In this document: piece by piece, positions 1 to 7,820 of the stretch
How the letters are laid out: each line of letters opens with the position of its first letter
Position numbering within the stretch: the stretch's first letter is position 1
NCBI GenBank assembly: GCA_937958145.1
Contig: CALGOE010000199.1
Location: 1 to 31,964 of the forward strand
Length of the DNA stretch: 31,964 nt
From: an uncultured Desulfobacca sp.
Lineage (GTDB): Bacteria; Desulfobacterota; Desulfobaccia; Desulfobaccales; Desulfobaccaceae
Direction of reading: 5' to 3'
Made by a program: the position numbers and the translations under genes
The notes under the pieces: model-generated
Databases searched by the model: none
Told to the model about the DNA's origin: nothing
Seen by the model: the letters and a program-made list of their open reading frames with translations, nothing else

Positions 1-69
1 GGGATGGTATCACGGTATTTTTTCATCTGCAAAAAGTAACACGGGCCACGCTATCGTAAAATTGCAACA

Positions 70-101
70 ACCTCTGCGACGTCGTCGAGCAGAGGTGTTT
101 T
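70..101 (+). terminator. Possible terminator of a gene left of the window
   Basis: The 8-bp stem ACCTCTGC/GCAGAGGT encloses an 11-nt loop and is followed by GTTTTGAGGCTTTT, an interrupted T tract. The large loop and broken T tract make it a moderate candidate only. The gene it would serve is outside the window. Confidence 0.35.
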
Positions 102-221
102 GAGGCTTTTCATGCAATATCTCGCTAAAATACAGATTTACCTTTTTATGGCATATACTACCATAAATTGTTAATAATTAATGTAATAGTCATTTGCCTA
201 CAGGTTTTAACCAAAAATTTT

Positions 222-237
222 TTAAGAAATTTCTTAA
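222..237. repeat. 16-bp perfect palindrome
   Basis: TTAAGAAATTTCTTAA is a perfect 16-bp inverted repeat with no spacer, inside the AT-rich tract. It could be a protein-binding site or simply a consequence of low complexity. No neighbouring gene in the window is obviously controlled by it. Confidence 0.4.
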
Positions 238-352
238 CTAATTTAAAATACTATCCAAGCAAGTAAGAAAGACTTTTAACTTTGACTACCGAACCAGAAC
301 ACGGGTTGAAAGATCGAGCACATCAGGCTTGCCAACCAGAAGTCTCACACAG

Positions 353-383
353 CAAAAAGAAGCTCAGGTGCAAGGACCTGAGC
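353..383 (-). terminator. Rho-independent terminator of tRNA-Leu
   Basis: Read on the minus strand, the 8-bp stem GCTCAGGT/ACCTGAGC (362-369 with 376-383) closes a 6-nt loop and is followed by TTCTTTTTG. It begins 25 nt after the encoded CCA end of tRNA-Leu and is well placed to end that transcript. Confidence 0.75.
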
Positions 384-407
384 CTCATCTGATTTATTCA
401 TGATATT

Positions 408-495
408 TGGTGCCTGGGGCCGGACTCGAACCGGCACGGGGATAAACCCCGAGGGATTTTAAGTCCCTTGCGTCTACCAATTCCGCCACCCAGGC
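408..495 (-). tRNA. tRNA-Leu (anticodon UAA), CCA encoded
   Basis: The minus strand gives an 88-nt class II tRNA. The 7-bp acceptor stem GCCTGGG/CCCAGGC is followed by discriminator A and a genomically encoded CCA (408-410). The D-arm reads TGGCGGAATTGGTAGACGC, the anticodon loop CTTAAAA gives UAA, a long variable arm follows (CTCGGGGTTTATCCCCGTG), and the T-loop is GGTTCGAGTCC. These are standard leucine tRNA features. It has its own upstream promoter (658-686) and downstream terminator (353-383). Confidence 0.96.
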
Positions 496-504
496 AAGAG
501 TAAA

Positions 505-630
505 GAGCCGGCCACGCTTCCAAGGCGGGGACCGGCGTCAGGAAGAGGGGGGCCAGCAGTGAATCCAGAATTGGATCGATGCTGACGGACCAGCCACCCC
601 CCAGACAATACCATGGATTGGGGCCAGCCC
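505..630 (-). ncRNA. Candidate structured RNA element ahead of tRNA-Leu
   Basis: Between the promoter at 658-686 and the tRNA lies 126 nt that folds on the minus strand as one long irregular hairpin. A 9-bp closing stem with two G-U pairs joins 622-630 (GGGCTGGCC) to 505-513 (GGCCGGCTC). A CCAA/TTGG pair follows, then a large internal region with G6 and C6 blocks. The apical hairpin pairs CAGCA with TGCTG and GATCCA with TGGATT around loop ATTC. It could be a processed tRNA leader or an independent small RNA. The long hairpin with a central bubble is reminiscent of 6S RNA, but I do not recognise its sequence. It contains no match to the conserved SRP, tmRNA or RNase P core motifs. Confidence 0.4.
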
Positions 631-657
631 CTTATTCCCGTTTTCAAAATTCATCAT

Positions 658-686
658 AGTTTAATATGAGGCCCGAAATTTGGCAA
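658..686 (-). promoter_or_regulatory. Sigma70-like promoter for the structured element and tRNA-Leu
   Basis: On the minus strand TTGCCA (681-686) is separated by exactly 17 nt from TAAACT (658-663). The predicted start is near 651, about 20 nt ahead of the structured element and about 155 nt ahead of the tRNA. Confidence 0.5.
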
Positions 687-769
687 GGGGATGGAGCACC
701 TGAAAGGTCCTCTTTTTGCCGACAGCAGAAATCTGTCAGAAAAAATGTTACGGGCAGTAGGCAATTATT

Positions 770-796
770 TTGACACATGATATTATCTAATAATCT
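770..796 (+). promoter_or_regulatory. Weak promoter candidate for the oxidoreductase
   Basis: A consensus -35 box TTGACA (770-775) is followed by TAATCT (791-796), but the spacer is only 15 nt, so the -10 assignment is doubtful. The rest of the 496-849 gap is explained by the minus-strand element and its promoter; I see no gene in it. Confidence 0.3.
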
Positions 797-849
797 AGCA
801 CTGCTTGTTTGGGTGGCTGGCAAGAAATTTTCAGGGAGGAGACCCCCGC

Positions 850-3800
850 ATGGAACCCAGGATTGATTTATTGACCCTGCAGATGAATCTGCCCTATTAC
901 AACCTGAAAGAGAAGTTGGGGCGCAAAGTGGAGATCGATTGGCGGGCGGAATGGGACCGTTTCGATGCCAAAAAGCTCTTTGACTTTGATCTGGCGGCCC
1001 TTCCTGTAGCAGACCTGGAAGCCATGCGCCAACGCCAGGAAGTCCTCATGGATGGCAACACTGCGGCGATCTCCATCCTCACCCGGCTGGTGGATGGCTT
1101 GTGCGGCTATCCCATCACCCCATCAACGCCCATTGCCGAATCTTTTGCCCGGGCCGCGGCCCAGGGGCAGAAGAACCTGTTCGGCCACGAACTGATGTAT
1201 TTCCAGCCCAGCGACGAATTGTCAGCCATCGTCTCGGTGGAGGCCATGGCTTCCCAAGGTGGCCGCTACTCGGACAACACTTCCTCGCAAGGACTGCTGC
1301 TGAAGACCAAGAACCTCTTTTCCGTGGCCGGCAAACGCCTGCCGGTGGTCATGACCGTCATGGCCCGGGAAGTGAATAAAGGCTCCCTCAGCATCCACTG
1401 CGGCCATACCGATTTTTATGCGGTGCGCAACGCCGGCTGGGCCCAGCTGGTCACCGGTGACAACCAGGAGCTGCACGACCTTCTCCCCGTTGCCTTTAAG
1501 GTGTCGGAACTGCGCCAGGTGATGCTGCCCTGCATGGTCATCGGCGACGGCTTTATTAAGAGCCATGCTATTGAAAATATTAGAGAATTATCCGACGATT
1601 TTCTCCGTTATTTTGTCGGTGCCCCCAACCGCTTCTATCAGCCGAATTACTCCTATCCCACCCTCATGGGCACCTTCACGGATACCGATCTCACCATGGA
1701 GGGGCAGATCAGCCAGGATTTTGCTTATCATTTCAGGCGCAAGGCCTATATTGCGGCCATGAATGTGGCCAACCAGATCCTGGGGACCAATTATAAGGTG
1801 GTGGAGTGCTACCGGACCGAAGACGCCGATATGGTGATCATGGTCCTGGGCTCGGCCGCGGGGGTGGTGAAGGATGTGGTGGATTATTACCGGGAGTCCC
1901 GGGGCTATAAGATCGGCGTGGTGCGGCCGGTGCTGTTCAACCCGCCCTGCTATGAGGAGATCGCCTATGGGGTGCGTCAGGCCAAGGTGATTTCGGTGCT
2001 GGAACGCAGCGGCACGGCTCACAACCAGCTCCTGTTGGCCGATCTGCAGGCGGCCCTTCAGATTTCTTTACGGGCCGGTCGTGAGGGCAAACCGGAGCAC
2101 CGGGTTTACGGCCGGGATACCATGCCCACCCTGCTGCACGGGGTCTATGGCCTGGGCAGCAAGGACTTCAATAAATACGATGCCGCCGCCGTGGTGGAAA
2201 ACATGATCGCCTGCTTTGAAAAGAAGCGGGGCGGTTTCCTGCGGGATTTTTCCGTGGGCATCGAAGGTCCCTATACCCTGAAACCGGCCCCCCTGCCGGG
2301 GTATCCGGAGCGGGAGCTGGGCATGACCTTCATCGGCATCGGCGCCGAGGGGGTGAAGACGGCCCTGGAGACGGCCGCTTTGATTTACGCCGAAGAAAGC
2401 GACGGCCCAAAGAATTACGTTCAAACCGGGGCCCGCTATGGTGCGGCTCGCAAGGGGTCGCCGGTTTTCATGAATCTGCGCCTGAGCCCTTTGCCCATCC
2501 GCAACAGTTCCGAATTGACCGAGCGGGATGTCCTGGCCTTCTTCAATGAGAAATTCCTGGAAGGTCAGATCCTGCGGGAGTATGTGGGCGGGCTGAAGGA
2601 AAACGGTCTGCTGGTGGTGAACAGCCTGCGGGATCCGGAGGAGATCCTGGCCTCTTTCCCTGCCAAGGTGCAGAGCCTGATCAAATATCGGCAGATCCGC
2701 CTGCGGGTCATCGATGCCACCTGGGCCGCCCTGCAACAGATGAAGCGCAACCTCCCCGGTGCCGTCCTCCTGGGCCTGATCAACAAGGAAATGGGCATCT
2801 TGCCGGAAAAGAAGTTCGAGGAACGTTTCCGACGGATTATGGAACGCAAACTGGGCAAGAAAAAAGGGACGGCAGTTATCGACGTCAATCTGGCCCTGCT
2901 CCGCTACGGTGCCGAAAAAAGCGGGGTGGCGCGCCAAGAGACGTCGGCCAATGGCCTGGCCGCCATGGAAGCCAAAATTATTGACTACCAACCGCCTCTG
3001 CCCGAAGACTTCGGCCAGAAACCGGGGACGGCCGGATTGCCGGTGCAGCTCAAGGAAAAGGACGAGCTGGGAACCATTAAACCGGTGAACCTGATTCCCA
3101 ATTATCAGGAAATCTTTTATCTGGAAATGGTCCACCCCATCATGGAGGGACGGAAGGTGAGTTGGGACCATTTTCTGCCGGTGGTGCCCGCCGCCACCAC
3201 CCGCTACCGGGATATCAGCTTCATCGGGACCCAACTGCCGGTGTGGGATGCAGCCAAATGCACCGCCTGTGGGACCTGCACCGCCTCCTGTCCGGATTCA
3301 GCCCTCTTCTGCACCGTCACCGAACGGCCCATCCCGCCGGAGTACGAGCGATACTTCAAGATCTTCAAAAAACCGCCCAAAGGGGTGCCGTGGGACAGCT
3401 TTGCCATGAATATCGACGCGGTGCCCAGTGCCTGCAAGGGGTGCGGCGTCTGCGCGGCGGTCTGTCCCACCGATGCCCTGCGCATGGTGGACAAGACCAA
3501 ACTCACCGACCGGGATTTCTTGCCGGATCCCTGCCGGGATTATGATAATACCTACGGCCTGGCGCCACACATGAACAAATTGACGCAGATGCACCAGGTC
3601 CTCTTCGTCCTCTCCAAGATGTATCCCGGCAAACACACCCTCTGTCCGGGTTGCAGCGAGCCGACCATCAACCTGCTCACGTATTTTGCGGCCGAATCGC
3701 TGCGGAATAATCCCGAGGGCATCGCCACCTTCTACCAGGGGATCAAAATCCTCTCGGACAAGACCCGCTATGCCATTGAACACATGTTGGACCACGGCTT

Positions 3801-4734
3801 CAATATCTATACCATCAATGCCACGGGCTGCAATCAGGTCTCAGAGCTGGGGAATCCCTTTAATACCCGGATCTATCAGGCCGGTCATTACGGCTTCGGC
3901 ACGGCCTCGGCCGCCGCTCTGGGGTCCAAATTCAGTCTGGATCAGGCTTACGAGAACCGCTTTAATAATATCTTCACCAAGGTCATTGTCTTTGCCGGTG
4001 ACGGTGCCATTTATGACATTGGCAACGGTCCTTTCAACCATGCCCTGGGCGAGAATTTTGACATAACCTGGGTCATTTACAACAACGAAGGCTACATGAA
4101 CACCGGTATGCAAAAATCCGGGGCCACCCGCTTCGGCAGCGACCGCTCCACCTCTCCCATCGGCAGCAAACTCGCCGGCAAGACCACGCTCCACCGGCGC
4201 CTGATCAGCCAGGCCATGGCCATCTCCCACGTCTATGCCGCCAAACTGACCATTGACAATCCCATGTATGCCATCAAAATCCTCAAAGAGGCCATTGCCT
4301 ACAACGGCCCATCCATGGTGGAGTTCTTTTCCTTCTGCCCGCAGGGCCACCAGAGCCATGATTGGGCCGGGCCGCTGGTCTCCCGGATGATGGTGGAGTC
4401 CCGGAAGTGGCAGATCGCGGTGCGCCGACCTTTCCAACGGGTGGATATTTCCGCTAATCCGGAGCCCGAAAACATCTACCCGCTGGAGGGCAAGTCCTTT
4501 AAACGGAATATCAAACGAGAGGCGGCCACCTTCTACGATGTGGTGAGCATGTTGGGCCAGTACAACCAGCATATCCGCACCCAGGAGAGCGGCGTTATCC
4601 CCGAAATTGTCCGCATCAACGAGACCGTCAGCCTCTTCCGCTGGCTCCGCAACCAGTACATGGCCGGCTATCGGGATACCATGCCCACCGAGGAAGAGGT
4701 GGAACGCATCGTGGCCGAACGCTACCAGCTCTAA
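850..4734 (+). CDS. Single-chain 2-oxoacid:ferredoxin/acceptor oxidoreductase (PFOR-like)
   Basis: This 1294-aa protein has the domain order of pyruvate:ferredoxin oxidoreductase: N-terminal alpha domain (YPITPST motif, then SSQGLLL), domain II, a gamma domain from about residue 480, a 2[4Fe-4S] ferredoxin domain (C804, C807, C810, C814 and C862, C865, C868, C872), and a C-terminal thiamine diphosphate domain. C932, C935, C994 and C1163 fit the proximal cluster; GDG at 1050-1052 with N1078/N1079 is the thiamine-binding motif. Such enzymes cleave 2-oxoacids with CoA to acyl-CoA, CO2 and reduced ferredoxin, in the cytoplasm. It is longer than usual PFORs (about 1170-1230 aa), with an N-terminal extension and an insertion around 650-790, so the substrate may not be pyruvate. 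The ATG at 850 is preferred over an upstream TTG because AGGGAGGAG (833-841) sits 8 nt ahead. It is a single-gene unit with its own terminator. Confidence 0.85.
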   Translation: MEPRIDLLTLQMNLPYYNLKEKLGRKVEIDWRAEWDRFDAKKLFDFDLAALPVADLEAMRQRQEVLMDGNTAAISILTRLVDGLCGYPITPSTPIAESFARAAAQGQKNLFGHELMYFQPSDELSAIVSVEAMASQGGRYSDNTSSQGLLLKTKNLFSVAGKRLPVVMTVMAREVNKGSLSIHCGHTDFYAVRNAGWAQLVTGDNQELHDLLPVAFKVSELRQVMLPCMVIGDGFIKSHAIENIRELSDDFLRYFVGAPNRFYQPNYSYPTLMGTFTDTDLTMEGQISQDFAYHFRRKAYIAAMNVANQILGTNYKVVECYRTEDADMVIMVLGSAAGVVKDVVDYYRESRGYKIGVVRPVLFNPPCYEEIAYGVRQAKVISVLERSGTAHNQLLLADLQAALQISLRAGREGKPEHRVYGRDTMPTLLHGVYGLGSKDFNKYDAAAVVENMIACFEKKRGGFLRDFSVGIEGPYTLKPAPLPGYPERELGMTFIGIGAEGVKTALETAALIYAEESDGPKNYVQTGARYGAARKGSPVFMNLRLSPLPIRNSSELTERDVLAFFNEKFLEGQILREYVGGLKENGLLVVNSLRDPEEILASFPAKVQSLIKYRQIRLRVIDATWAALQQMKRNLPGAVLLGLINKEMGILPEKKFEERFRRIMERKLGKKKGTAVIDVNLALLRYGAEKSGVARQETSANGLAAMEAKIIDYQPPLPEDFGQKPGTAGLPVQLKEKDELGTIKPVNLIPNYQEIFYLEMVHPIMEGRKVSWDHFLPVVPAATTRYRDISFIGTQLPVWDAAKCTACGTCTASCPDSALFCTVTERPIPPEYERYFKIFKKPPKGVPWDSFAMNIDAVPSACKGCGVCAAVCPTDALRMVDKTKLTDRDFLPDPCRDYDNTYGLAPHMNKLTQMHQVLFVLSKMYPGKHTLCPGCSEPTINLLTYFAAESLRNNPEGIATFYQGIKILSDKTRYAIEHMLDHGFNIYTINATGCNQVSELGNPFNTRIYQAGHYGFGTASAAALGSKFSLDQAYENRFNNIFTKVIVFAGDGAIYDIGNGPFNHALGENFDITWVIYNNEGYMNTGMQKSGATRFGSDRSTSPIGSKLAGKTTLHRRLISQAMAISHVYAAKLTIDNPMYAIKILKEAIAYNGPSMVEFFSFCPQGHQSHDWAGPLVSRMMVESRKWQIAVRRPFQRVDISANPEPENIYPLEGKSFKRNIKREAATFYDVVSMLGQYNQHIRTQESGVIPEIVRINETVSLFRWLRNQYMAGYRDTMPTEEEVERIVAERYQL

Positions 4735-4809
4735 CGGCTGCTCGGCGCCGCCGCCATCGGACCTGGTTCCGGCCGGGGCCTGGCGCCGCGCCCCGGCAAA
4801 ACCCAGCAA

Positions 4810-4849
4810 CCGCCCCGATCTCCTTGACCAAGGATCGGGGCGGTTTTTT
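4810..4849 (+). terminator. Strong Rho-independent terminator of the oxidoreductase
   Basis: The 11-bp GC-rich stem CCGCCCCGATC/GATCGGGGCGG is followed directly by TTTTTT. It lies 75 nt after the stop codon. A second GC hairpin (GCCGGGGC/GCCCCGGC, about 4772-4797) precedes it. The rest of the gap to 5085 holds a CCAGGATCCTGG palindrome near 4980 but no gene that I can support. Confidence 0.92.
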
Positions 4850-5085
4850 AGGGCAGCCATGATCTGGCCCCTGTTTTGAAAGAACTTGCCAAACCCAGGT
4901 TTTTGTGGTAACAGCTTAACGGAATGAAAAACAAGACAAGATCAGCCATCCTTCTGCAATCCAATCCTCTTTAATTGTTCCAGGATCCTGGCAACCCGGC
5001 AGCCCGGGAGACGTATGCCTGGACGGGGCACAGAATTGCTCCAGCTTTAGGCTGAGATGAAAACTGCCAACCTATCGGGAGTACC

Positions 5086-5718
5086 ATGAAACGACTGCTC
5101 ATCTGTTTGCTGCTGATCATGCTGCTGGTCGCGGTGGCCGGCTGCGGTCGCAAAAAACCGGTGGTAAAAGAGGAACCAGCACCGCCGGTGGAAGTGGTGG
5201 AGGAAAAGGTCGATCCCAAGTTTGCGAAGGATCAGGAGGAGCTGAAGCAGGTCCTGGGCCGGGAGCGTTTCTGGGGGGACGGCGAGACAATCCTGTTCGT
5301 CCGCAAGCAGAGCCGCACCCTGACCGTTTTCCGGGGGACGAAACCCATTAAAAAATATCCGGTCGTTTTGGGCCATAACCCCCGGAACGACAAGCTTATG
5401 CAGGGGGATAAGTGCACCCCGGAAGGGGTCTACCGGGTCGTGACCAAATATCCCCATCCCAAATGGAGCAAGTTTATCCTGCTGAATTATCCCACCCAGG
5501 CGAACTGGCTGAAATTTGCCCAAGCCAAGAAGCAGGGCAAGATCCCCCTGGAGGCCCAGATCGGCGGCGACATCGGGATCCACGGCACCGATGATGAACT
5601 GAAAAACCTTTTGGGGGAAAACTGGACCGAAGGCTGTATCGCCTTGAGAAACCGGGATGTGGATGAATTGTATAACTGGGTGCGCACCGGGACCCTGGTG
5701 ATTATCCAGAGACGATAA
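5086..5718 (+). CDS. L,D-transpeptidase (YkuD/ErfK) family lipoprotein
   Basis: The 210-aa product starts with a lipoprotein signal peptide: basic MKR, a hydrophobic stretch and the lipobox V17-A18-G19-C20. After a charged, proline-rich linker (21-55) comes a YkuD domain (about 67-208) with the catalytic pattern H166-G-T and T181-E-G-C184, the cysteine being the acyl-enzyme nucleophile. The family forms 3-3 peptidoglycan cross-links or attaches proteins to peptidoglycan in the periplasm. Here the enzyme would be tethered to a membrane by its lipidated cysteine. The usual S-x-G-C is T-E-G-C, an accepted variant. It stands alone between two terminators, and its exact substrate cannot be told from sequence. 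Confidence 0.88.
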   Translation: MKRLLICLLLIMLLVAVAGCGRKKPVVKEEPAPPVEVVEEKVDPKFAKDQEELKQVLGRERFWGDGETILFVRKQSRTLTVFRGTKPIKKYPVVLGHNPRNDKLMQGDKCTPEGVYRVVTKYPHPKWSKFILLNYPTQANWLKFAQAKKQGKIPLEAQIGGDIGIHGTDDELKNLLGENWTEGCIALRNRDVDELYNWVRTGTLVIIQRR

Positions 5719-5765
5719 ACCACAGGCTGGGGCCGGGCAACAGGCATCAGGTGCTGGCAACTCCA

Positions 5766-5792
5766 GGGGCGGGCTCTGAGCCTGCCCCTTTT
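5766..5792 (+). terminator. Terminator of the L,D-transpeptidase gene
   Basis: A 9-bp stem GGGGCGGGC/GCCTGCCCC (one G-U pair) with loop TCTGA is followed by TTTT. It lies between the convergent transpeptidase and ruvA genes. Its core GGGGCGGGCTCTGAGCC resembles the minus-strand reading of the palindrome at 26214-26233, so it may be a dispersed element that also terminates. Confidence 0.7.
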
Positions 5793-5868
5793 CTGTGCCG
5801 GCCGCTTCTTCAGGTAAACTGCGCTGCTGGCCGGACCGGGGCCCGGAAGCCCCTGGTGCTGCGGCCGT

Positions 5869-6465
5869 TCAGGAGGCGGCCAGGCGGGCCAGACTGAGGC
5901 GGAGGATATCTTCCAGGGTAAGGGGTTTTTCCTGGGCGTGGACGGTGTTCAGGACGTTTTCGGCCACGGCCCGGGAGTAGCCCAGGTTGACCAGGGCCGA
6001 GAGGGCGTCATCCCAGAGGGAGCCCTGGGGCCCAACGGTCGAGGCCGGCAGGTGCAAGCCCTCGGGGTGCAGTTTGCCCTTCAGCTCCACCAACAGGCGC
6101 TCAGCTGACTTGCGCCCCAAACCAGGGATGGCAGCCAGGCGGCGGAGGTCTCCGGCGGCCAGGGCTTGGGCCAGGTCCTGGGGGCTGATCCCCGACAGGA
6201 TGGCCAGAGCCAGTTTGGGGCCGATGCGGGGAATGGTAAGCAACTTGACAAAGGTCTGTTTTTCATCAGCCGTGGCAAAGCCATAGAGCTGCAGGGTATC
6301 GGTCTGCACATGGGTATGGATGTGCAGACAGATCTGGGCCGGCGGCTCCGGCAACTGATAAAAGGTGGACAAAGGGACAAACGCCTGATAGCCGACGCCG
6401 CCGGTCTGGATAACCACGTATTCCGGACGCTTTTCCCGCAGCTCTCCTTCCAGATAGGCAATCAT
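5869..6465 (-). CDS. ruvA: Holliday junction branch migration protein RuvA
   Basis: The 198-aa product has the RuvA plan: N-terminal OB domain (1-62, starting MIAYLEGEL), two helix-hairpin-helix motifs (about 72-92 with IPRIGPKLA and 107-130 with IPGLGRKSAERL), and a C-terminal domain III (about 150-198) that contacts RuvB. RuvA binds four-way junctions and loads the RuvB helicase during recombinational repair. The start is the ATG at 6465 that overlaps the ruvC stop as ATGA. The longer reading frame upstream is the ruvC overlap and is not needed. The ruvB gene that often follows is not here: a convergent transpeptidase gene lies downstream instead. Confidence 0.95.
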   Translation of the reverse strand: MIAYLEGELREKRPEYVVIQTGGVGYQAFVPLSTFYQLPEPPAQICLHIHTHVQTDTLQLYGFATADEKQTFVKLLTIPRIGPKLALAILSGISPQDLAQALAAGDLRRLAAIPGLGRKSAERLLVELKGKLHPEGLHLPASTVGPQGSLWDDALSALVNLGYSRAVAENVLNTVHAQEKPLTLEDILRLSLARLAAS

Positions 6466-6965
6466 AACGAGACCATGGTCGCCAGGGGTTGGGGCCAACG
6501 GCAATGAAAATGATGACAAAGGCTCAAAGCCAGGGCGTCGGCGGTATTGTGATTGCTGATCTTGAGGTTTAACAACTTCTCCACCATCAGGAGCATCTGG
6601 GTCTTGGTGGCCTGGCCATAGCCAACAATGGCCTTCTTAAGGACCAACGGGGAATACTCAAACACCGGCAGGTCGGCTTGACCGGCTGCCAGCAGGATAA
6701 TGCCCCGAACCTGCCCCAATTTGATGGTGCTCTGCACGTTGTGGGCCAAAAAAACCTCTTCCACCACGAAGGCCTGGGGCTGATACTGGGCCACCAGGGC
6801 TTGCAGGCGTTGATAGATTCTGGCCAGACGGCGGCTGTGGGGCAGGGTCCCCGGCAGGTGGATACAGCCGCTGTCCACATGCCAGAGCCGGTCACCCTCG
6901 GCAGCCACCAAGCCGTATCCGGTGGCCCGGGAACCGGGGTCGACTCCCAGGATCATCAAGCTCAT
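6462..6965 (-). CDS. ruvC: Crossover junction endodeoxyribonuclease RuvC
   Basis: The 167-aa product matches the RuvC resolvase, which cuts Holliday junctions symmetrically. Visible active-site residues are D9 in GVDPGSRATGYG, E69 in VVEEVFLAHN and D143 in TADALALSLCH. The position equivalent to E. coli D138, three residues before the last Asp, is N140 here, where Asp or His is usual; H139 is adjacent. It overlaps the yebC stop by 4 nt upstream and ruvA by 4 nt downstream, giving translational coupling through yebC-ruvC-ruvA, a very common bacterial order. Confidence 0.95.
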   Translation of the reverse strand: MSLMILGVDPGSRATGYGLVAAEGDRLWHVDSGCIHLPGTLPHSRRLARIYQRLQALVAQYQPQAFVVEEVFLAHNVQSTIKLGQVRGIILLAAGQADLPVFEYSPLVLKKAIVGYGQATKTQMLLMVEKLLNLKISNHNTADALALSLCHHFHCRWPQPLATMVSL

Positions 6966-7714
6966 CCCATGGCCTCAAGCAATGAGTCGGGGATGTCAAA
7001 ATTGGCAAAGACATGCTGCACATCATCGTGGTCCTCCAGCATTTCCATGAGCTTCAGGAGCTGTTGCGCCGGTTTTTCCTCTTCGACGCGGACCGTGGAT
7101 TTGGGATGCATCTGAATTTCCGCCATGTCATATTGAAAGCCTTTGGCCTCCAGCGCGGCCTTGACCTTTTCGAAGCTGGCCAGATCAGTGATCACCTCGT
7201 ATTCGCTCTCACCCACCTGCAGGTCCTCGGCGCCGGCCTCCAGGGCGGCCTCCATCAGATCATCCTCGGCCACCGCCTCTTTATTAAAGGCGATGACGCC
7301 CTTTTTTTCAAACATCCAGGCCACACAGCCGGCTTCGCCCATGCTGCCGCCGTATTTGCTGAAGAGGTGCCTGACCTCGGAGACGGTGCGGTTTTTATTG
7401 TCGGTGAGGCTCTCTACCAGGACAGCCACCCCGCCCGGACCATAGCCTTCATAGATGACCTCTTCAAAATTGCTGGCCCCCTCCAACTCGCCGGTGCCTT
7501 TTTTGATGGCCCGGTCAATATTTTCTTTGGGCATATTTTCGGCTCGGGCAGCGGCGATGGCCGCCCGCAGGCGGGGATTGCCACTGGGGTCACCTCCTCC
7601 CAAACGGGCGGCCACCATGATTTCTTTATTCAACTTGCTGAAGATTTTGCCCCGTTTGGCATCAACGGCCCCTTTCTTGCGTTTGATGGTGCTCCATTTG
7701 GAATGTCCTGACAT
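6962..7714 (-). CDS. yebC: YebC/PmpR family protein (TACO1 family)
   Basis: The 250-aa product begins MSGHSKWSTIKRKKGAVDAKRGKIF, the hallmark N-terminus of the YebC/TACO1 family, and keeps the family motif YEGYGPGGVAVLVE in the middle. Members have been described as transcriptional regulators and, more recently, as ribosome-associated factors that relieve stalling. The ATG at 7714 has AAAGGGAG about 9 nt upstream, and the family N-terminus fixes this start. It is the first gene of the yebC-ruvC-ruvA group. Confidence 0.95.
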   Translation of the reverse strand: MSGHSKWSTIKRKKGAVDAKRGKIFSKLNKEIMVAARLGGGDPSGNPRLRAAIAAARAENMPKENIDRAIKKGTGELEGASNFEEVIYEGYGPGGVAVLVESLTDNKNRTVSEVRHLFSKYGGSMGEAGCVAWMFEKKGVIAFNKEAVAEDDLMEAALEAGAEDLQVGESEYEVITDLASFEKVKAALEAKGFQYDMAEIQMHPKSTVRVEEEKPAQQLLKLMEMLEDHDDVQHVFANFDIPDSLLEAMG

Positions 7715-7773
7715 AGACGCGCTCCCTTTCCGTTGCTCGCAGAAAAAGGGGTGAAGGAGAGGTGGTACGTTTG

Positions 7774-7820
7774 TGAGAGGCTGCTGCAAAACCCTGGGAA
7801 GCGAATGGCCGTCATCCCGA
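7774..7820. repeat. Dispersed intergenic repeat, copy A
   Basis: This stretch upstream of yebC aligns with 26038-26082 over about 47 positions with one gap and roughly 32 identities. Shared blocks include TGAGA, GCAAAAC, GGGA, GAAT and ATCC. It appears to be a diverged dispersed intergenic repeat. It abuts the end of the cryptic reading frame at 7812-7937. Confidence 0.4.

Larger units (their letters stand above)
1..350. other. AT-rich non-coding tract at the left edge
   Basis: No credible gene is visible here. The tract from about 120 to 300 is strikingly AT-rich compared with the GC-rich remainder of the window. It holds one possible terminator (70-101) and one perfect 16-bp palindrome (222-237). 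It lies immediately beyond the 3' end of tRNA-Leu and that gene's terminator, a position where integrated elements often join the chromosome, but no integrase or att repeat can be seen inside the window. Confidence 0.5.

Noticed and set aside
505..630. SRP RNA, tmRNA or RNase P RNA in the element ahead of tRNA-Leu
   Set aside because: No GGAAGGAAGCAGC-type SRP loop, no tmRNA tag frame and no RNase P core motif are present.
805..849. TTG start for the oxidoreductase
   Set aside because: The ATG at 850 has a strong Shine-Dalgarno 8 nt upstream, which would lie inside the coding sequence if TTG were used.
2068..3234. Long antisense frame inside the oxidoreductase gene
   Set aside because: It has the composition of a GC-rich shadow frame (rich in Gly, His, Arg, Gln), no domain, and lies fully inside a well-supported gene.
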